NCBI GenBank assembly: GCA_903932145.1
Contig: CAIZFE010000096.1
Coordinates: 1 to 64,000, forward strand
Direction of reading: 5' to 3'
From: an uncultured Rhodopila sp.
Lineage (GTDB): Bacteria; Pseudomonadota; Alphaproteobacteria; Acetobacterales; Acetobacteraceae
Length of the DNA: 64,000 bases
This document shows, in pieces, positions 1 through 8,957 of the stretch (positions are counted from its first letter, which is position 1; every line of letters starts with the position of its first letter). The notes below the pieces were generated by a model. It saw only the letters and a program-made list of their open reading frames with translations. It was not told the origin of the DNA and searched no databases. The position numbers were made by a program, and so were the translations under genes.

Positions 1-140
1 CTATTTTGCCGATTTGCTGACACGCCTCGTCAACGGCTGGCCTCAAAAACGTATCGACGAACTGATGCCGTGGACCTGGGCGCTCCAACAAACCCCCTGA
101 CTCGCTGGCATGTTCCCAAGGGTGGCAGAGCACCGCTTAC
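1..140 (+). mobile_element. IS66-family element, right end only
   Basis: The first 140 bases hold the 3' end of an IS66-type transposase followed by a short tail ending CCGCTTAC at 133-140. That is the reverse complement of the GTAAGCGG-type terminal inverted repeat of IS66 elements. The rest of the element lies left of the window. The outer boundary is inferred from the terminal repeat only; the 8-bp target duplication expected for IS66 cannot be checked because the left end is not present. Confidence 0.7.
2..100 (+). CDS. IS66 family transposase, C-terminal fragment (partial)
   Basis: The reading frame open at the left edge gives about 32 residues ending at TGA 98-100. It contains 'RLVNGWPQKRIDELMPW', the typical C-terminal signature of IS66 transposases (a DDE transposase acting on the element ends). 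The gene is cut by the window edge, not by a stop, so whether the full transposase is intact is unknown. Confidence 0.75.
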   Translation, partial: YFADLLTRLVNGWPQKRIDELMPWTWALQQTP

Positions 141-515
141 GGCGGAATGGCGGCTGGTGAGGCTCTGCTAGCACTGTCTGGTCCCGTTGGTTGGTCCATC
201 GCGGTGACCATTGCAGTTGGTGCAGGCCTGTATGCTCGCAGCAGCAACCGTGCTGACGCCGAGGCCGCCGTCGCTAAAGCCGATACGCTCAATGAGCGTA
301 TTTCTAAGATTAGAGCGTCGAGGGTCGAAATTCGCCGCTTGTTCAACGCGACCGAACGTCATGGTGACAAGGCATTGGTCCTGCTCGCCCAGCTACAGGA
401 GAAGGCCCCCGAGAGCTACGAACAGTTCTACGCGTTCCAGAAGGAATGGTTGACGTCGCTTATCGACCACACCCGTTCGCTTTCCCATCTCTTAAATCAA
501 CACGTACAGATGTAA
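141..515 (+). pseudogene. Small membrane-anchored hypothetical protein, probably 5'-truncated by IS66
   Basis: From ATG 147 the frame gives 122 residues. An N-terminal glycine-rich hydrophobic segment (about residues 8-30, 'LALSGPVGWSIAVTIAVG') is followed by a charged alpha-helical region to the end. The ATG lies 7 bases after the inferred IS66 boundary and the frame stays open back across it, with no ribosome binding site. The usual reading is that the element landed inside a longer gene and only the 3' part remains. I do not recognise a named family; the layout resembles a membrane anchor plus coiled-coil tail. Confidence 0.45.
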
Positions 516-626
516 ATCCACTCCGAGGGGTCACCGCCTCCGAGACGCGGTGACCGCACTGGCCGAAAAAATGAACTGCGCTGACTTGTAATGCGCTCCG
601 CTGCTCGGTTTGTTTCCAAAACGCAA

Positions 627-652
627 GCGGCCGGGACCCACGCCCCGGCCGC
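627..652 (-). terminator. Rho-independent terminator after the MFS gene
   Basis: A 9-bp perfect stem (GCGGCCGGG 627-635 with CCCGGCCGC 644-652) has an 8-base loop. Read on the minus strand it is followed by TTGCGTTTT. It lies 22 bases past the stop of the leftward MFS transporter, so it probably ends that transcript. Confidence 0.65.
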
Positions 653-673
653 CCGTCACGCGCCAACCCGCCC

Positions 674-1987
674 CTAAACCGGAGCCACAGCCTCGACAAC
701 CTCCAGCTCGGCGGTCATCACCATGCCCTTGGTTTCCGGCCCCAAATACACCGCGATCACATACACGATCAACGATCCGACCGTGCCGTACAGCATCGGT
801 TTGGCGAACCCCATCTGCTGATTGACCGCGAAATACGTCAGCAACGGCGCCACCGCCGCGCCCCAAACCGCGCCCTGGTGGTAAACGAAGCCGGCGGCGG
901 TCGCGCGGACCTCGGTCGGATAGCGTTCCGACAACCAGCCGGGGTTCAGCGCATCCTTGCCGCCGACGAAGCAGATCGTCAGCAGGAACAGGCCCAGAAA
1001 CAAAGCCGGATCGGTCGTCGTCAGATAGAACGGCACCAGCACGATCGCGATGCTGCACGGGATCATCAGTGCCCACCGGCGCCCGATCCGCTCCGACAGC
1101 GCGCCCCAGAAGGCACACGCGGCAAACGTGATCATGTTGCCCCAGAACACCGGCACCGCCACCTGTGCCGGCGTCCAGTGCAGCTCCTTTTGCAGATAAG
1201 TGCCAAGCATGGCCCAAATCCCGTAATAGACGCAGAAATTGGCACCCATCCACACGCAGCCGGTCAGTGTATTGAACAAATACTTGCGCTTGAAGATGGC
1301 GAACAGCGGCAGCGTCACCTGAGTCTGGTTCGCGTCCTGGATCGCCTTGTTTTCCGTCCAGACCGCCGGCTCTTTCACATAAAAGCGGATCCAGACGCAG
1401 GCCAAAGCCGGCAGCACGCCCAGGATCAGCATCCCGCGCCAGCCGTAGCCCTTATGCCACGCCTCCAAAGGTCCATACAGGAAGCCATACGCCAGCGCCG
1501 ACAACGCGAAGCCCAGCCCCCACGATCCCTGCAACACGCCCGACATCAGACCGCGCGACCGAGCCGGCCAGGACTCCATCGCCAGCGCCGCGCCCGCCGG
1601 CCATTCCGCCCCCATCCCGATGCCCAACAGCGCCCGAACCACAAACAGGAAGGTAAAACTCGGCGAGAACCCGGCGGCGAAGTTGCAGACGGAATACCAA
1701 AGAATGGAGATCATCAGCGGCGCCCGCCGCCCCATCCGGTCGGCCAACCAGCCCGATGCCGTCGCCCCGGCCAGGCGCATGATCAGCGTGACCGAGAACA
1801 CCGCCGTCACGTCAATCAGCGGAACCCCGAACTCCTGCGCGATCGGCGCCATGATCAGCAGGAAGACGGTGAAGTCGAACGCATCCAGCGTCCAGCCCAT
1901 CCAGGCGGCGCAATAGGCATACCATTGGTCTTTGGTGGGCTCTTTCCACCACGGAATACTCGGTGCCGTCCCGCTATATCCGGACAT
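674..1987 (-). CDS. MFS transporter, sialate/organic-acid proton symporter-like
   Basis: A 437-residue integral membrane protein with about 12 hydrophobic helices. The cytoplasmic loop 'GWLADRMGRRAPL' between TM2 and TM3 is the MFS motif A (DRxGRR), and a second copy 'ALSERIGRRWAL' opens the C-terminal half. TM1 carries 'LDAFDFTVF', common in the sialate/lactate:H+ and aromatic-acid:H+ symporter groups. Length fits those groups. Substrate cannot be read from the sequence. It stands alone, with a good terminator just downstream. Confidence 0.8.
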   Translation of the reverse strand: MSGYSGTAPSIPWWKEPTKDQWYAYCAAWMGWTLDAFDFTVFLLIMAPIAQEFGVPLIDVTAVFSVTLIMRLAGATASGWLADRMGRRAPLMISILWYSVCNFAAGFSPSFTFLFVVRALLGIGMGAEWPAGAALAMESWPARSRGLMSGVLQGSWGLGFALSALAYGFLYGPLEAWHKGYGWRGMLILGVLPALACVWIRFYVKEPAVWTENKAIQDANQTQVTLPLFAIFKRKYLFNTLTGCVWMGANFCVYYGIWAMLGTYLQKELHWTPAQVAVPVFWGNMITFAACAFWGALSERIGRRWALMIPCSIAIVLVPFYLTTTDPALFLGLFLLTICFVGGKDALNPGWLSERYPTEVRATAAGFVYHQGAVWGAAVAPLLTYFAVNQQMGFAKPMLYGTVGSLIVYVIAVYLGPETKGMVMTAELEVVEAVAPV

Positions 1988-2222
1988 TGTGTGTGATCCC
2001 TGTTGATCGTGGTTTTATTCCGGACGAGCATTCTGGTGGCTCGTCTCGCCGGGAGCCTAAGCGCGCATGGCAGCCATGCGCAAGTGCGGCGTTGGACCGG
2101 CTCGTCCGGGCCATGACGACAAATGCAATCGGCCGCTGGCGCAAGCGCCAGCCCGCCAGCACGCTTCACCCAGTCAAATTTCCGCCGCCTCGTTAACTAT
2201 TTGGCAATACTTGGGCGATAGC

Positions 2223-2594
2223 ATGCGTTGCATGGTCATCGTCAGCCCCCCTGTCCGGTTCACGCGCCTCGCCCTCTATCGCAGTGGCAATGCCAGCAGC
2301 CCTCGGCTATCCGCCGTTCGCCTGAACGACGCCCCTGATATCGAGACCGGTGTCGATCCCACCGGACGGTTAACGGCGATCGCGGGGTCCGGCGGCGTAT
2401 CGGTGTGGTCCTACCCGGATCGGCGGTGGCGCAAGACCTGGATGTTGCCCGCCGGGTCCGGCTTCCGGCCCGAGTTGACAATATCGCGAGACACCTCAAC
2501 CCATTGGCTTATCGCTCCCTCCCATGATAGGCTTCTCTCAAGGTATATTGCCGCTCTCGAGACTTTAGACCTTGAATTTGTAAGGATTGAATAG
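2223..2594 (+). CDS. Hypothetical protein
   Basis: A 123-residue frame read from ATG 2223. Earlier in-frame ATGs exist, but the sequence before 2223 reads like intergenic DNA containing half of a dispersed palindrome. The product is soluble and has no domain I recognise. It ends only 10 bases before the ATG of the next small gene and next to that gene's ribosome binding site, which supports a two-gene unit. Codon third positions are GC-rich as in neighbours. Existence is only moderately likely. Confidence 0.35.
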   Translation: MRCMVIVSPPVRFTRLALYRSGNASSPRLSAVRLNDAPDIETGVDPTGRLTAIAGSGGVSVWSYPDRRWRKTWMLPAGSGFRPELTISRDTSTHWLIAPSHDRLLSRYIAALETLDLEFVRIE

Positions 2595-2604
2595 GACGCA
2601 AGAC

Positions 2605-2892
2605 ATGCTGTTACTGTCCCCCAAAGCCTGGCGCCTGATCGACGCAGCCATTAACGATCTTCCCGCCGCCGAACAACGCGACGCCCGGGCCTCGTGGACC
2701 ATGGCAAACCCGGCCGGTCCCACAGCCGCCATCGCCCTGGCAGCCCTGTCCCGCAAGGCAGCCCGGCTGCAGGGCCGGCTCAACCTGCCGTCACTGGACG
2801 ACAACGAAATATCGGACCTGGAAAACGACCTGACGTTCATCGACAGCGTCACGGCAGTCCTCCGCGAAGCCGCCCCGCTCCCGGCCGCATAA
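2605..2892 (+). CDS. Small hypothetical protein
   Basis: A 95-residue soluble, alanine- and leucine-rich, probably helical protein. ATG 2605 is preferred because AGGA sits 8-9 bases upstream; a TTG at 2587 in the same frame is the alternative. It follows the preceding hypothetical gene closely and is 116 bases before an MFS gene on the same strand. No family is recognised. Confidence 0.5.
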   Translation: MLLLSPKAWRLIDAAINDLPAAEQRDARASWTMANPAGPTAAIALAALSRKAARLQGRLNLPSLDDNEISDLENDLTFIDSVTAVLREAAPLPAA

Positions 2893-3008
2893 CCGGGACA
2901 CGCTCCCCCGAATACCATTTGTCCCCTTGCCAAATCCCATCCTAAGCTTCCTCCCGCCACACTGAGCCTTCCCCCCAGAAGCAAGGCCAGTCCGCGGGGA
3001 GAAATCGA

Positions 3009-4388
3009 ATGGCAGAACGCATCACCTACGACGGGGTCATGGCCGCCAGGATCGACCGGTTGCCCCTGACAAAAGTACAATGGCAGCTTGCTGTCCTGGT
3101 CGAGGTCACCTGGGGCTTCATCATCTTCGACACCGACGGCATTGGCGCCCGCCTGTATCCGTTCGTCTGGCGCCCCAACCACGTCATCGACGTCGTGCAA
3201 TACGCCGTCATCCAGGCGCTACAGGTCGGCCTCGGCATCCTGCTCGGTGTTTACATCATGAGCTATATTGCCGACCGCTACGGCCGCCGGCCGGCCATCC
3301 TGACGGCAACCCTGCTGGGCGGCATTTGCATCTGGCCGTTCGCCTACGTCACCGACTTCACCTGGATGGTCGTGCTGTCCATCCTCAGCACCCTCGGTGT
3401 CGGCGGGATCGTCGCGACCCACTCGGTCTATCTGTCAGAGATGACATCCCCCGAGGTCCGCAACCGCGTGCTGCTGACATCGCAAGGCGTGACGGCGCTG
3501 GTGGCGGTGGGCGTGAACCTGCTCGCCTACGCGTGGATACCAAGCAATTGGCAGTTATTTCTGTGGGTGAGCGCGGCGATCGAGGTCGTGGTGCTGCTGC
3601 CGTTGCTCTACTGGAAGCTCCCGGAATCACCGCGCTGGCTGGAAGCGCACGGTCGTCACGAGGAAGCCGAAGCGGTGATGGCGCTGTATGAACGGCGCTG
3701 CCAGGCCGCCTCGCCCGTCCCATTGCCGCGGCCCAATCTGGTGCCCGATCAGGTGGGCAGCGCCGCCGGAAGTTCGTGGACGGAGCTGTTCACCGACCCG
3801 GTCTATCGCCGGCGCACCTGGCTGCTGATCTTCGTGTGGTTGCTGGCGTATGCTGGCCTGATTTACGGCGTCGGCGCGTTCGCCGCCGTTTACATGGTCG
3901 ATCATGGTGCCACGGCGCACTTCGTCTTCCTGACTATTGCCGTCGCCTACGCCGCGCAGTTCATCGCCTTTCAGATCAACGCCCGGATGGGCGAAGACGT
4001 CGAACGGCGAGAGGTCCTGCTGCTGATGGGCTTGCTATTCTCGGTCTCGTGGGCGGTGGCCTGGATGGTGCCGAATCTGTGGGTCATTGCCGGATGCTAT
4101 GTGTTCGGCCGCATCGGCACCGGGTTGTTCCTGTTCAACCTGTACAACTACACGGCGGTCGCCTATCCGACCCGCATCCGCTCCAAGGCGTTCGCGTGGA
4201 CCGACGGGTTGGGCCACCTCGGCGCCTGGGCCGGGGTCACGCTGCTGGGGCCGCTGTATGCGTTCGGACCCGACCACCTGGGCTGGATTCTGTGGATCAT
4301 CATCCCGGGTGCGTTGCTGCCCGCCCTGCTGATCCGCTTCGGCGGCATCCTGCAAAACCGGGCGGTGTTGGAGCAGATCTCGACATAA
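3009..4388 (+). CDS. MFS transporter, sugar/metabolite:H+ symporter type
   Basis: A 459-residue membrane protein with two six-helix halves. 'YIADRYGRRPA' (MFS motif A) follows TM2, and 'WKLPESPRWLEAHGR' before the central loop is the PESPRWL signature of the sugar-porter/metabolite:H+ symporter branch. The central loop (about residues 215-255) is hydrophilic. The ATG is preceded by GGGGAGAAATCGA, a good ribosome binding site. A strong hairpin lies 7 bases after the stop. Substrate unknown. Confidence 0.82.
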   Translation: MAERITYDGVMAARIDRLPLTKVQWQLAVLVEVTWGFIIFDTDGIGARLYPFVWRPNHVIDVVQYAVIQALQVGLGILLGVYIMSYIADRYGRRPAILTATLLGGICIWPFAYVTDFTWMVVLSILSTLGVGGIVATHSVYLSEMTSPEVRNRVLLTSQGVTALVAVGVNLLAYAWIPSNWQLFLWVSAAIEVVVLLPLLYWKLPESPRWLEAHGRHEEAEAVMALYERRCQAASPVPLPRPNLVPDQVGSAAGSSWTELFTDPVYRRRTWLLIFVWLLAYAGLIYGVGAFAAVYMVDHGATAHFVFLTIAVAYAAQFIAFQINARMGEDVERREVLLLMGLLFSVSWAVAWMVPNLWVIAGCYVFGRIGTGLFLFNLYNYTAVAYPTRIRSKAFAWTDGLGHLGAWAGVTLLGPLYAFGPDHLGWILWIIIPGALLPALLIRFGGILQNRAVLEQIST

Positions 4389-4394
4389 CACACA

Positions 4395-4426
4395 GCCGCT
4401 CCGCCGGTTCGATCCGGCGGAGCGGC
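4395..4426. terminator. Bidirectional hairpin terminator between convergent genes
   Basis: A perfect 13-bp GC-rich stem (GCCGCTCCGCCGG 4395-4407 with 4414-4426) and a TTCGAT loop fill the gap between the rightward MFS gene and the leftward cytochrome c gene. The position between two convergent stops argues that it serves both. T-runs are poor, so efficiency is uncertain. Confidence 0.6.
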
Positions 4427-4431
4427 CGCTG

Positions 4432-4800
4432 CTATTGCTGACTTTCCAGATACGCGATCAGGTTCGCGCGATCGTTCGCTTGCGGCAGGCCTTTAAAATA
4501 CATCTGCGCTCCATGAATGTCGGCGCGAGGATTGGCCAGATAGGTATCCAACGCTGCCACGGTCCACTCGGTATGCGCGGCTTTCAAGGCATCGGAATAC
4601 TGGTACCCCTCGATCATCGCCGACGAGCGTCCGACGACATGCCACAGGCTCGGTCCCACCTTATTCACGCCCACGTTCAGCGAGTGGCAATTGTGGCACG
4701 TCGAGTCAAAGATGGCCTTTCCCGCGGCGACATCGGCCGCTTGCGCGGCTGGTGACACACCGAGGACAAAGAGCGCGAGGAACGGAACAGCGTAGCGCAT
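4432..4800 (-). CDS. Class I c-type cytochrome, periplasmic
   Basis: A 122-residue protein with a Sec signal peptide (residues 1-21, cut after 'AQA'). One haem-binding motif C35-H-N-C38-H39 and a likely distal ligand Met100 in 'GAQMYFKGL' are present. Length and layout match soluble cytochrome c of the mitochondrial/cyt c2 kind, which shuttles electrons in the periplasm. 'GPSLWHVVGR' after the haem motif is typical of the family. It is a single gene facing the MFS gene; no oxidase or dehydrogenase genes are adjacent. Confidence 0.88.
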   Translation of the reverse strand: MRYAVPFLALFVLGVSPAAQAADVAAGKAIFDSTCHNCHSLNVGVNKVGPSLWHVVGRSSAMIEGYQYSDALKAAHTEWTVAALDTYLANPRADIHGAQMYFKGLPQANDRANLIAYLESQQ

Positions 4801-5027
4801 GAGTCACTTCCGATTGGTTGCGGACGCATAGTGATCGGAAATCATCCGGCCGCCTTGATCTGGCGCAACAAATCGGAATCGCATTTGGCGGGCCGGGGCG
4901 GACTTCATTCGTCCGACCTCACGCTGTCACAGCGTGTGCTCTGATGCCGCGCGACCAGCAAGAAGACACCATGAGCAGTTCGGGCCGGCATCAAAACCGA
5001 TGAGTTCGTTACCGGATCGATCTGCCT

Positions 5028-8000
5028 TCACACGACCGCGACCCCCGCCATCTGATGGTTCACCAACCGCGCGTAAAAGCCACCCAACTTCAGCAGCGTG
5101 TCGTGCGTGCCGGATTCGATCACCTGTCCGTCCCGCAACACCACAATCAGATCCGCCGCCCGGATCGTGGACAACCGGTGCGCAATGACAATCGTCGTCC
5201 GGTCCGCCATCAGCGCGTCCAACGCGCCCCGCACCGCCTGCTCGCTGATCGTATCCAGGTGCGAGGTCGCCTCATCCAGGATCAGCAACGGCGCGTCCTT
5301 CAGGAAGGCTCGGGCGATCGCGATGCGCTGACGCTGGCCGCCCGATAACTGCACGCCGCGCTCCCCGACCCGCGTCGCCAGCCCGTCCGGCAACGCGGCA
5401 ACGAACGCCGACAGCGCGGCGCGCGACAAGGCCAGGCTGACCTGTGCGGCGGAGGCGTCGGGCCGAGCCAACCGGACATTCGCCTCCAGCGTATCGTTGA
5501 ACAGATAGGTGTCCTGCGCCACCAGGGCGATGCGGCCGCGCAGCCCGTCCAGCGTCAGCTCCCGCAGGTCGATGCCGCCCAGCCGGATCGACCCGGCCGA
5601 TGGGTCCCAGAACCGCAGCAGCAAATTCGCCACTGTGGTCTTGCCGGCGCCCGACGGACCGACCAGCGCGACCGTCGATCCGGGCGGCACGGTGAACGCC
5701 AGGTTGCGCAGCGCCGGCACCGAACGGCCGGGATAGGTGAAATCGACCGCGTCGAACACGACTCCCGACCCGCTGGCCGGCTGACGCGTTCCGTCCAGAA
5801 TGTCCACCGTCTCACCATGCACCACCGCCAGCCGCCGCGTGGACGCAATCGTATCCGCCAGTTGCCGGCCGACCTGGGCGATTTCGGAAACCGGCAGGAA
5901 GGCAGCGACCGAGATCAACACCAACAGCGGCAGCATCGCCGGAGCAATCGCGCCATGCGTCACCAGCACAGAGCCCAGCCCAGCGACCGCCAGCCCGCCC
6001 AGGCCGGTCAGGGCGTCCAGCGCCGCCGCCTGGAACGACAGATCGGCGAGCAGCGCCAGCCGCAGGCGCCGGTAGTCCCGCACCGCATTCATGAATCCCG
6101 CGCGACGGCGGCCGGTCGCGCCGAACATGGTCAGTTCGGACAATCCCTGGATGGTCTCGGTCGCATAGGCGCCCATCGCGCCTAGCGACCCGCGCGCGGC
6201 TGAACCCAGCCCGTCGATGCGCTGACGGCCCCGGATCGGCGAGGCGCCTGCGTACAGCAGGAACGGCGCCAGAACCAACGCCAGCGGCCACGCCATCCAG
6301 GCCATCGCCACCAGCACACTCACCGGCACCAGCACCGCGACGATGGCGGGGGCGATCGTATGGGCAAAGAAATATTCGACCGTCTCGACATCCTGCGTTG
6401 CCAGCGCGACCAGATCGCCGGAGCGCCGCCGCAGCAAATAGGCCGGGGCCAGCGCGTCCAGTTTGCGGAACAGATCGATCCGCATGTCGGCCAGCAGCGC
6501 GTAGGCCATGGCGTGGGCGATCCACGATTCCAGCCAGTGCAGCAATCCGGCCAATGGCGCGGTGATCAGCAAAGCCGCGATCAACGCCCCGGTTGGAGCC
6601 CCATTCCGCACCGCGCCCAGCACCAGCGCGCCCAGCACGCTGACGCCGATGAATGCCACGACGCGGCCGATCCCGGTCAGTACGGTGACCGCCAGTTGCG
6701 CATGATAGGGGCGGACGACCCGCATTAACGTCCGGATCGTCGCCGGCCAGGTGACCTGAGCGGCGTCCTCGGACAGGGGGCTGACGACCGCACCGGTGTC
6801 CGCCGCGTCGGTCCGGGCAGCCTCGGCTGCGCGTAAAGGCGTGATCACCCCGTCGCGGTCGCCGAGTTGCGGTCCCATCAAATCCCGATAGGGGCCGGAC
6901 TGCTGGATCAGGTCGCGATGATGGCCCGACTGCACGACCGCGCCGTCGTTCAGCACCAGGATGCGGTCGGCGCCGATCACGCTGGACAGCCGGTGCGCCA
7001 TGATCAGCGTCGTCCGGCCGGTCATCAGCCGGTCCAGCGCCTGCTGGATAATCGCCTCGTTCTCGGTATCGACCGAGGACAGCGCCTCATCCAGCACCAG
7101 GATCGGCGAATCCCTGAGCAACGCACGCGCGATCGCGAGCCGCTGGCGCTGGCCGCCGGACAGCATGGTGCCGCGTTCGCCGATCATCGTCCGGTATCCT
7201 TGCGGCAACGCAGTGATGAAACCGTCCGCGTTGGCGGCGGTCGCGGCGGCAATCACATCCGCATCGGTCGCGTCCGGACGCCCGAGACGCAGGTTTTCCT
7301 CGACCGTTCCATGAAACAAATACGTATCCTGCGACACCACGGCGATCATGCCCCGCACCTGCCCCGGGTCCAGGCCGTCCAGGTCGTGGCCGCCAATGCG
7401 AATGGTCCCGGATTGTGCCTGATGCAGTCGCGACAGAAGTCGGACAATGGTCGATTTGCCGGCGCCGCTGGGGCCGACGATGCCGACCCGCTCCCCCGCG
7501 CCGATGTGGAAGGTCAGGCTGGTGTGGGCCGAACCACGGCCGCCGGGATAGGCGAAACCGACATGGTCGAAGTCGATCTCCGGGATCAGTGCGGGCACAG
7601 GGAGGCCAGCCGGTGCCGACACGTGGACGTCCAGCAACGCGTGGATGCCGTTCGCCGCCGCCTGTCCGTTCATCCCCTGGTGCAGCACGCCGCGGAGATC
7701 GCGCAGCGGCCGGAAAATCTCGGTGCCGGCCATCAGGACGATCAGCAGCGCCTCGATACTCATCTCGCCGTGCTGCACGCGCCACGCGCCCAAAGCCAGA
7801 GCGGCGGCGGACCCCAAAGCGGTGCCGAGATCGGTGAACCCGCGCGTCAGCACGTTCAGCGCCAAAACCCAGAATGTGCTGTCCGACAAGGCGCGCGCCT
7901 TCGCCGCCAGCATCCGGCCGTAGGCGGCGCTCTGCCCGAACGCTTTCAGCGTCGGCAGTCCCTGCACCGCGTCGAGGAATTCCTCTCCGAACGACTTGAA

Positions 8001-8561
8001 CGCCGCCTGCCGCGACCGGGACGCGACGGCGGTCTTGCGGTGCACCGTCGCGGGCAGGATCAGCGTGAACAACGCGGCGGCCAGCATCACCGTGGCGACC
8101 GGCACGTCCCACCACGCGATGAACGCGAAGATCGCGAACGGCGCGGCGATGGCGATGGTCACCTGCGGCAGATACTGGCCAAAGAACGACTGAAGCTGCT
8201 CCACCCCATCGACCATCGACAGCATCACACCGCCGGTCCGTTCGGTGCCGAACCAGGCCGGCCCGAGTTCAGCAATCTTGTCAAACAGCCGCCCACGCAG
8301 GGTTTCTTGCACCCGAGCGGCGGTCTGGTGCGCGATCATCGTGCGTCGGTGGTCGAGCCATGCGCGGAGCAGAATGGCAGCGCCGGCCGCCAGCAGCGGC
8401 ACGATCGAAGGCTCGCCACGGAACACCCCGGCCAGGAACCGGCCGAGGAACGCGAAACGCGCGATTCCCACCGCCAACGCCAGCAAGCCCAGAGCGGCCG
8501 ACAGAGCGACGCGGCCGCGCAGGCCGGTGGTCATCCGCCAAAGCTTCAGGTCGAAATGCAT
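5028..8561 (-). CDS. Fused double ABC exporter (TMD-NBD-TMD-NBD), CydDC-like
   Basis: A 1177-residue protein made of two complete ABC half-transporters in one chain. The first half has a membrane domain (about 1-300), Walker A 'GPSGAGKST' near 364, signature 'LSGGQRQR' near 469 and Walker B 'ILVLDEA' near 490. The second half has Walker A 'GPSGAGKTT' near 970, the same signature near 1074 and 'LLILDEAT' near 1093. 'FFGQYLPQ' in the first membrane domain recalls CydD, which with CydC exports glutathione and cysteine to the periplasm for cytochrome bd and c assembly. Normally these are two proteins near 580 residues each, so this would be a natural fusion. No cydAB is nearby; a lipid or peptide exporter is the alternative. 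Confidence 0.8.
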   Translation of the reverse strand: MHFDLKLWRMTTGLRGRVALSAALGLLALAVGIARFAFLGRFLAGVFRGEPSIVPLLAAGAAILLRAWLDHRRTMIAHQTAARVQETLRGRLFDKIAELGPAWFGTERTGGVMLSMVDGVEQLQSFFGQYLPQVTIAIAAPFAIFAFIAWWDVPVATVMLAAALFTLILPATVHRKTAVASRSRQAAFKSFGEEFLDAVQGLPTLKAFGQSAAYGRMLAAKARALSDSTFWVLALNVLTRGFTDLGTALGSAAALALGAWRVQHGEMSIEALLIVLMAGTEIFRPLRDLRGVLHQGMNGQAAANGIHALLDVHVSAPAGLPVPALIPEIDFDHVGFAYPGGRGSAHTSLTFHIGAGERVGIVGPSGAGKSTIVRLLSRLHQAQSGTIRIGGHDLDGLDPGQVRGMIAVVSQDTYLFHGTVEENLRLGRPDATDADVIAAATAANADGFITALPQGYRTMIGERGTMLSGGQRQRLAIARALLRDSPILVLDEALSSVDTENEAIIQQALDRLMTGRTTLIMAHRLSSVIGADRILVLNDGAVVQSGHHRDLIQQSGPYRDLMGPQLGDRDGVITPLRAAEAARTDAADTGAVVSPLSEDAAQVTWPATIRTLMRVVRPYHAQLAVTVLTGIGRVVAFIGVSVLGALVLGAVRNGAPTGALIAALLITAPLAGLLHWLESWIAHAMAYALLADMRIDLFRKLDALAPAYLLRRRSGDLVALATQDVETVEYFFAHTIAPAIVAVLVPVSVLVAMAWMAWPLALVLAPFLLYAGASPIRGRQRIDGLGSAARGSLGAMGAYATETIQGLSELTMFGATGRRRAGFMNAVRDYRRLRLALLADLSFQAAALDALTGLGGLAVAGLGSVLVTHGAIAPAMLPLLVLISVAAFLPVSEIAQVGRQLADTIASTRRLAVVHGETVDILDGTRQPASGSGVVFDAVDFTYPGRSVPALRNLAFTVPPGSTVALVGPSGAGKTTVANLLLRFWDPSAGSIRLGGIDLRELTLDGLRGRIALVAQDTYLFNDTLEANVRLARPDASAAQVSLALSRAALSAFVAALPDGLATRVGERGVQLSGGQRQRIAIARAFLKDAPLLILDEATSHLDTISEQAVRGALDALMADRTTIVIAHRLSTIRAADLIVVLRDGQVIESGTHDTLLKLGGFYARLVNHQMAGVAVV

Positions 8562-8660
8562 GGCTGGGATGGTGCCTCAGGTGAAAGGCGGCGTCGATGG
8601 TGGTGGTGCTGCTGCTGGCGGGGTCCCGTCGCCGCCAACCAGCGTCCGCTGCTTAGATTT

Positions 8661-8793
8661 TAACTCTGATAAGAACGGATAAGGACAGATAAGGACGGAT
8701 TGATGCTCGTCGATGGCAACGCCCATATTTTTCTTATCTGTTCCTACAGGCAATCATCCGTCCTTATCCGTTCTTATATGTTCTTATCTGAGT
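8661..8793. repeat. Inverted arrays of a 10-bp repeat (AAGRACRGAT / ATCYGTYCTT)
   Basis: At 8671-8700 three 10-base units lie in tandem (AAGAACGGAT, AAGGACAGAT, AAGGACGGAT). At about 8752-8793 the same unit is repeated on the opposite strand (ATCCGTCCTT, ATCCGTTCTT, ATATGTTCTT, ATCTG). The two arrays face each other across about 50 bases and could form a long cruciform. They lie between the DUF29 remnant and the ABC exporter start. A related array exists at 58051-58110. Confidence 0.75.
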
Positions 8794-8957
8794 TCCAGTA
8801 CAGGCACTAACCCGCCCACGCGCGTTTCACGCTCGATCGGCCAACATCAAAAACACTGGCGTCAGGGTAGCGTCCAAAAGGCCCCGTGTTGGTCTCGGGT
8901 ACGCGCCCGTAATCTCGCTCGAACACCCCTGAACCGTCACGATCACGCCGCATCGGG

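Noticed and set aside
6867-8663. 598-codon open frame on the plus strand
   Set aside because: It is antisense to the ABC exporter; rich in Arg, His and Gln with no recognisable domain.
8661-8793. 10-bp repeat arrays as a CRISPR array
   Set aside because: Units are far too short, have no spacers, and no cas genes are present.
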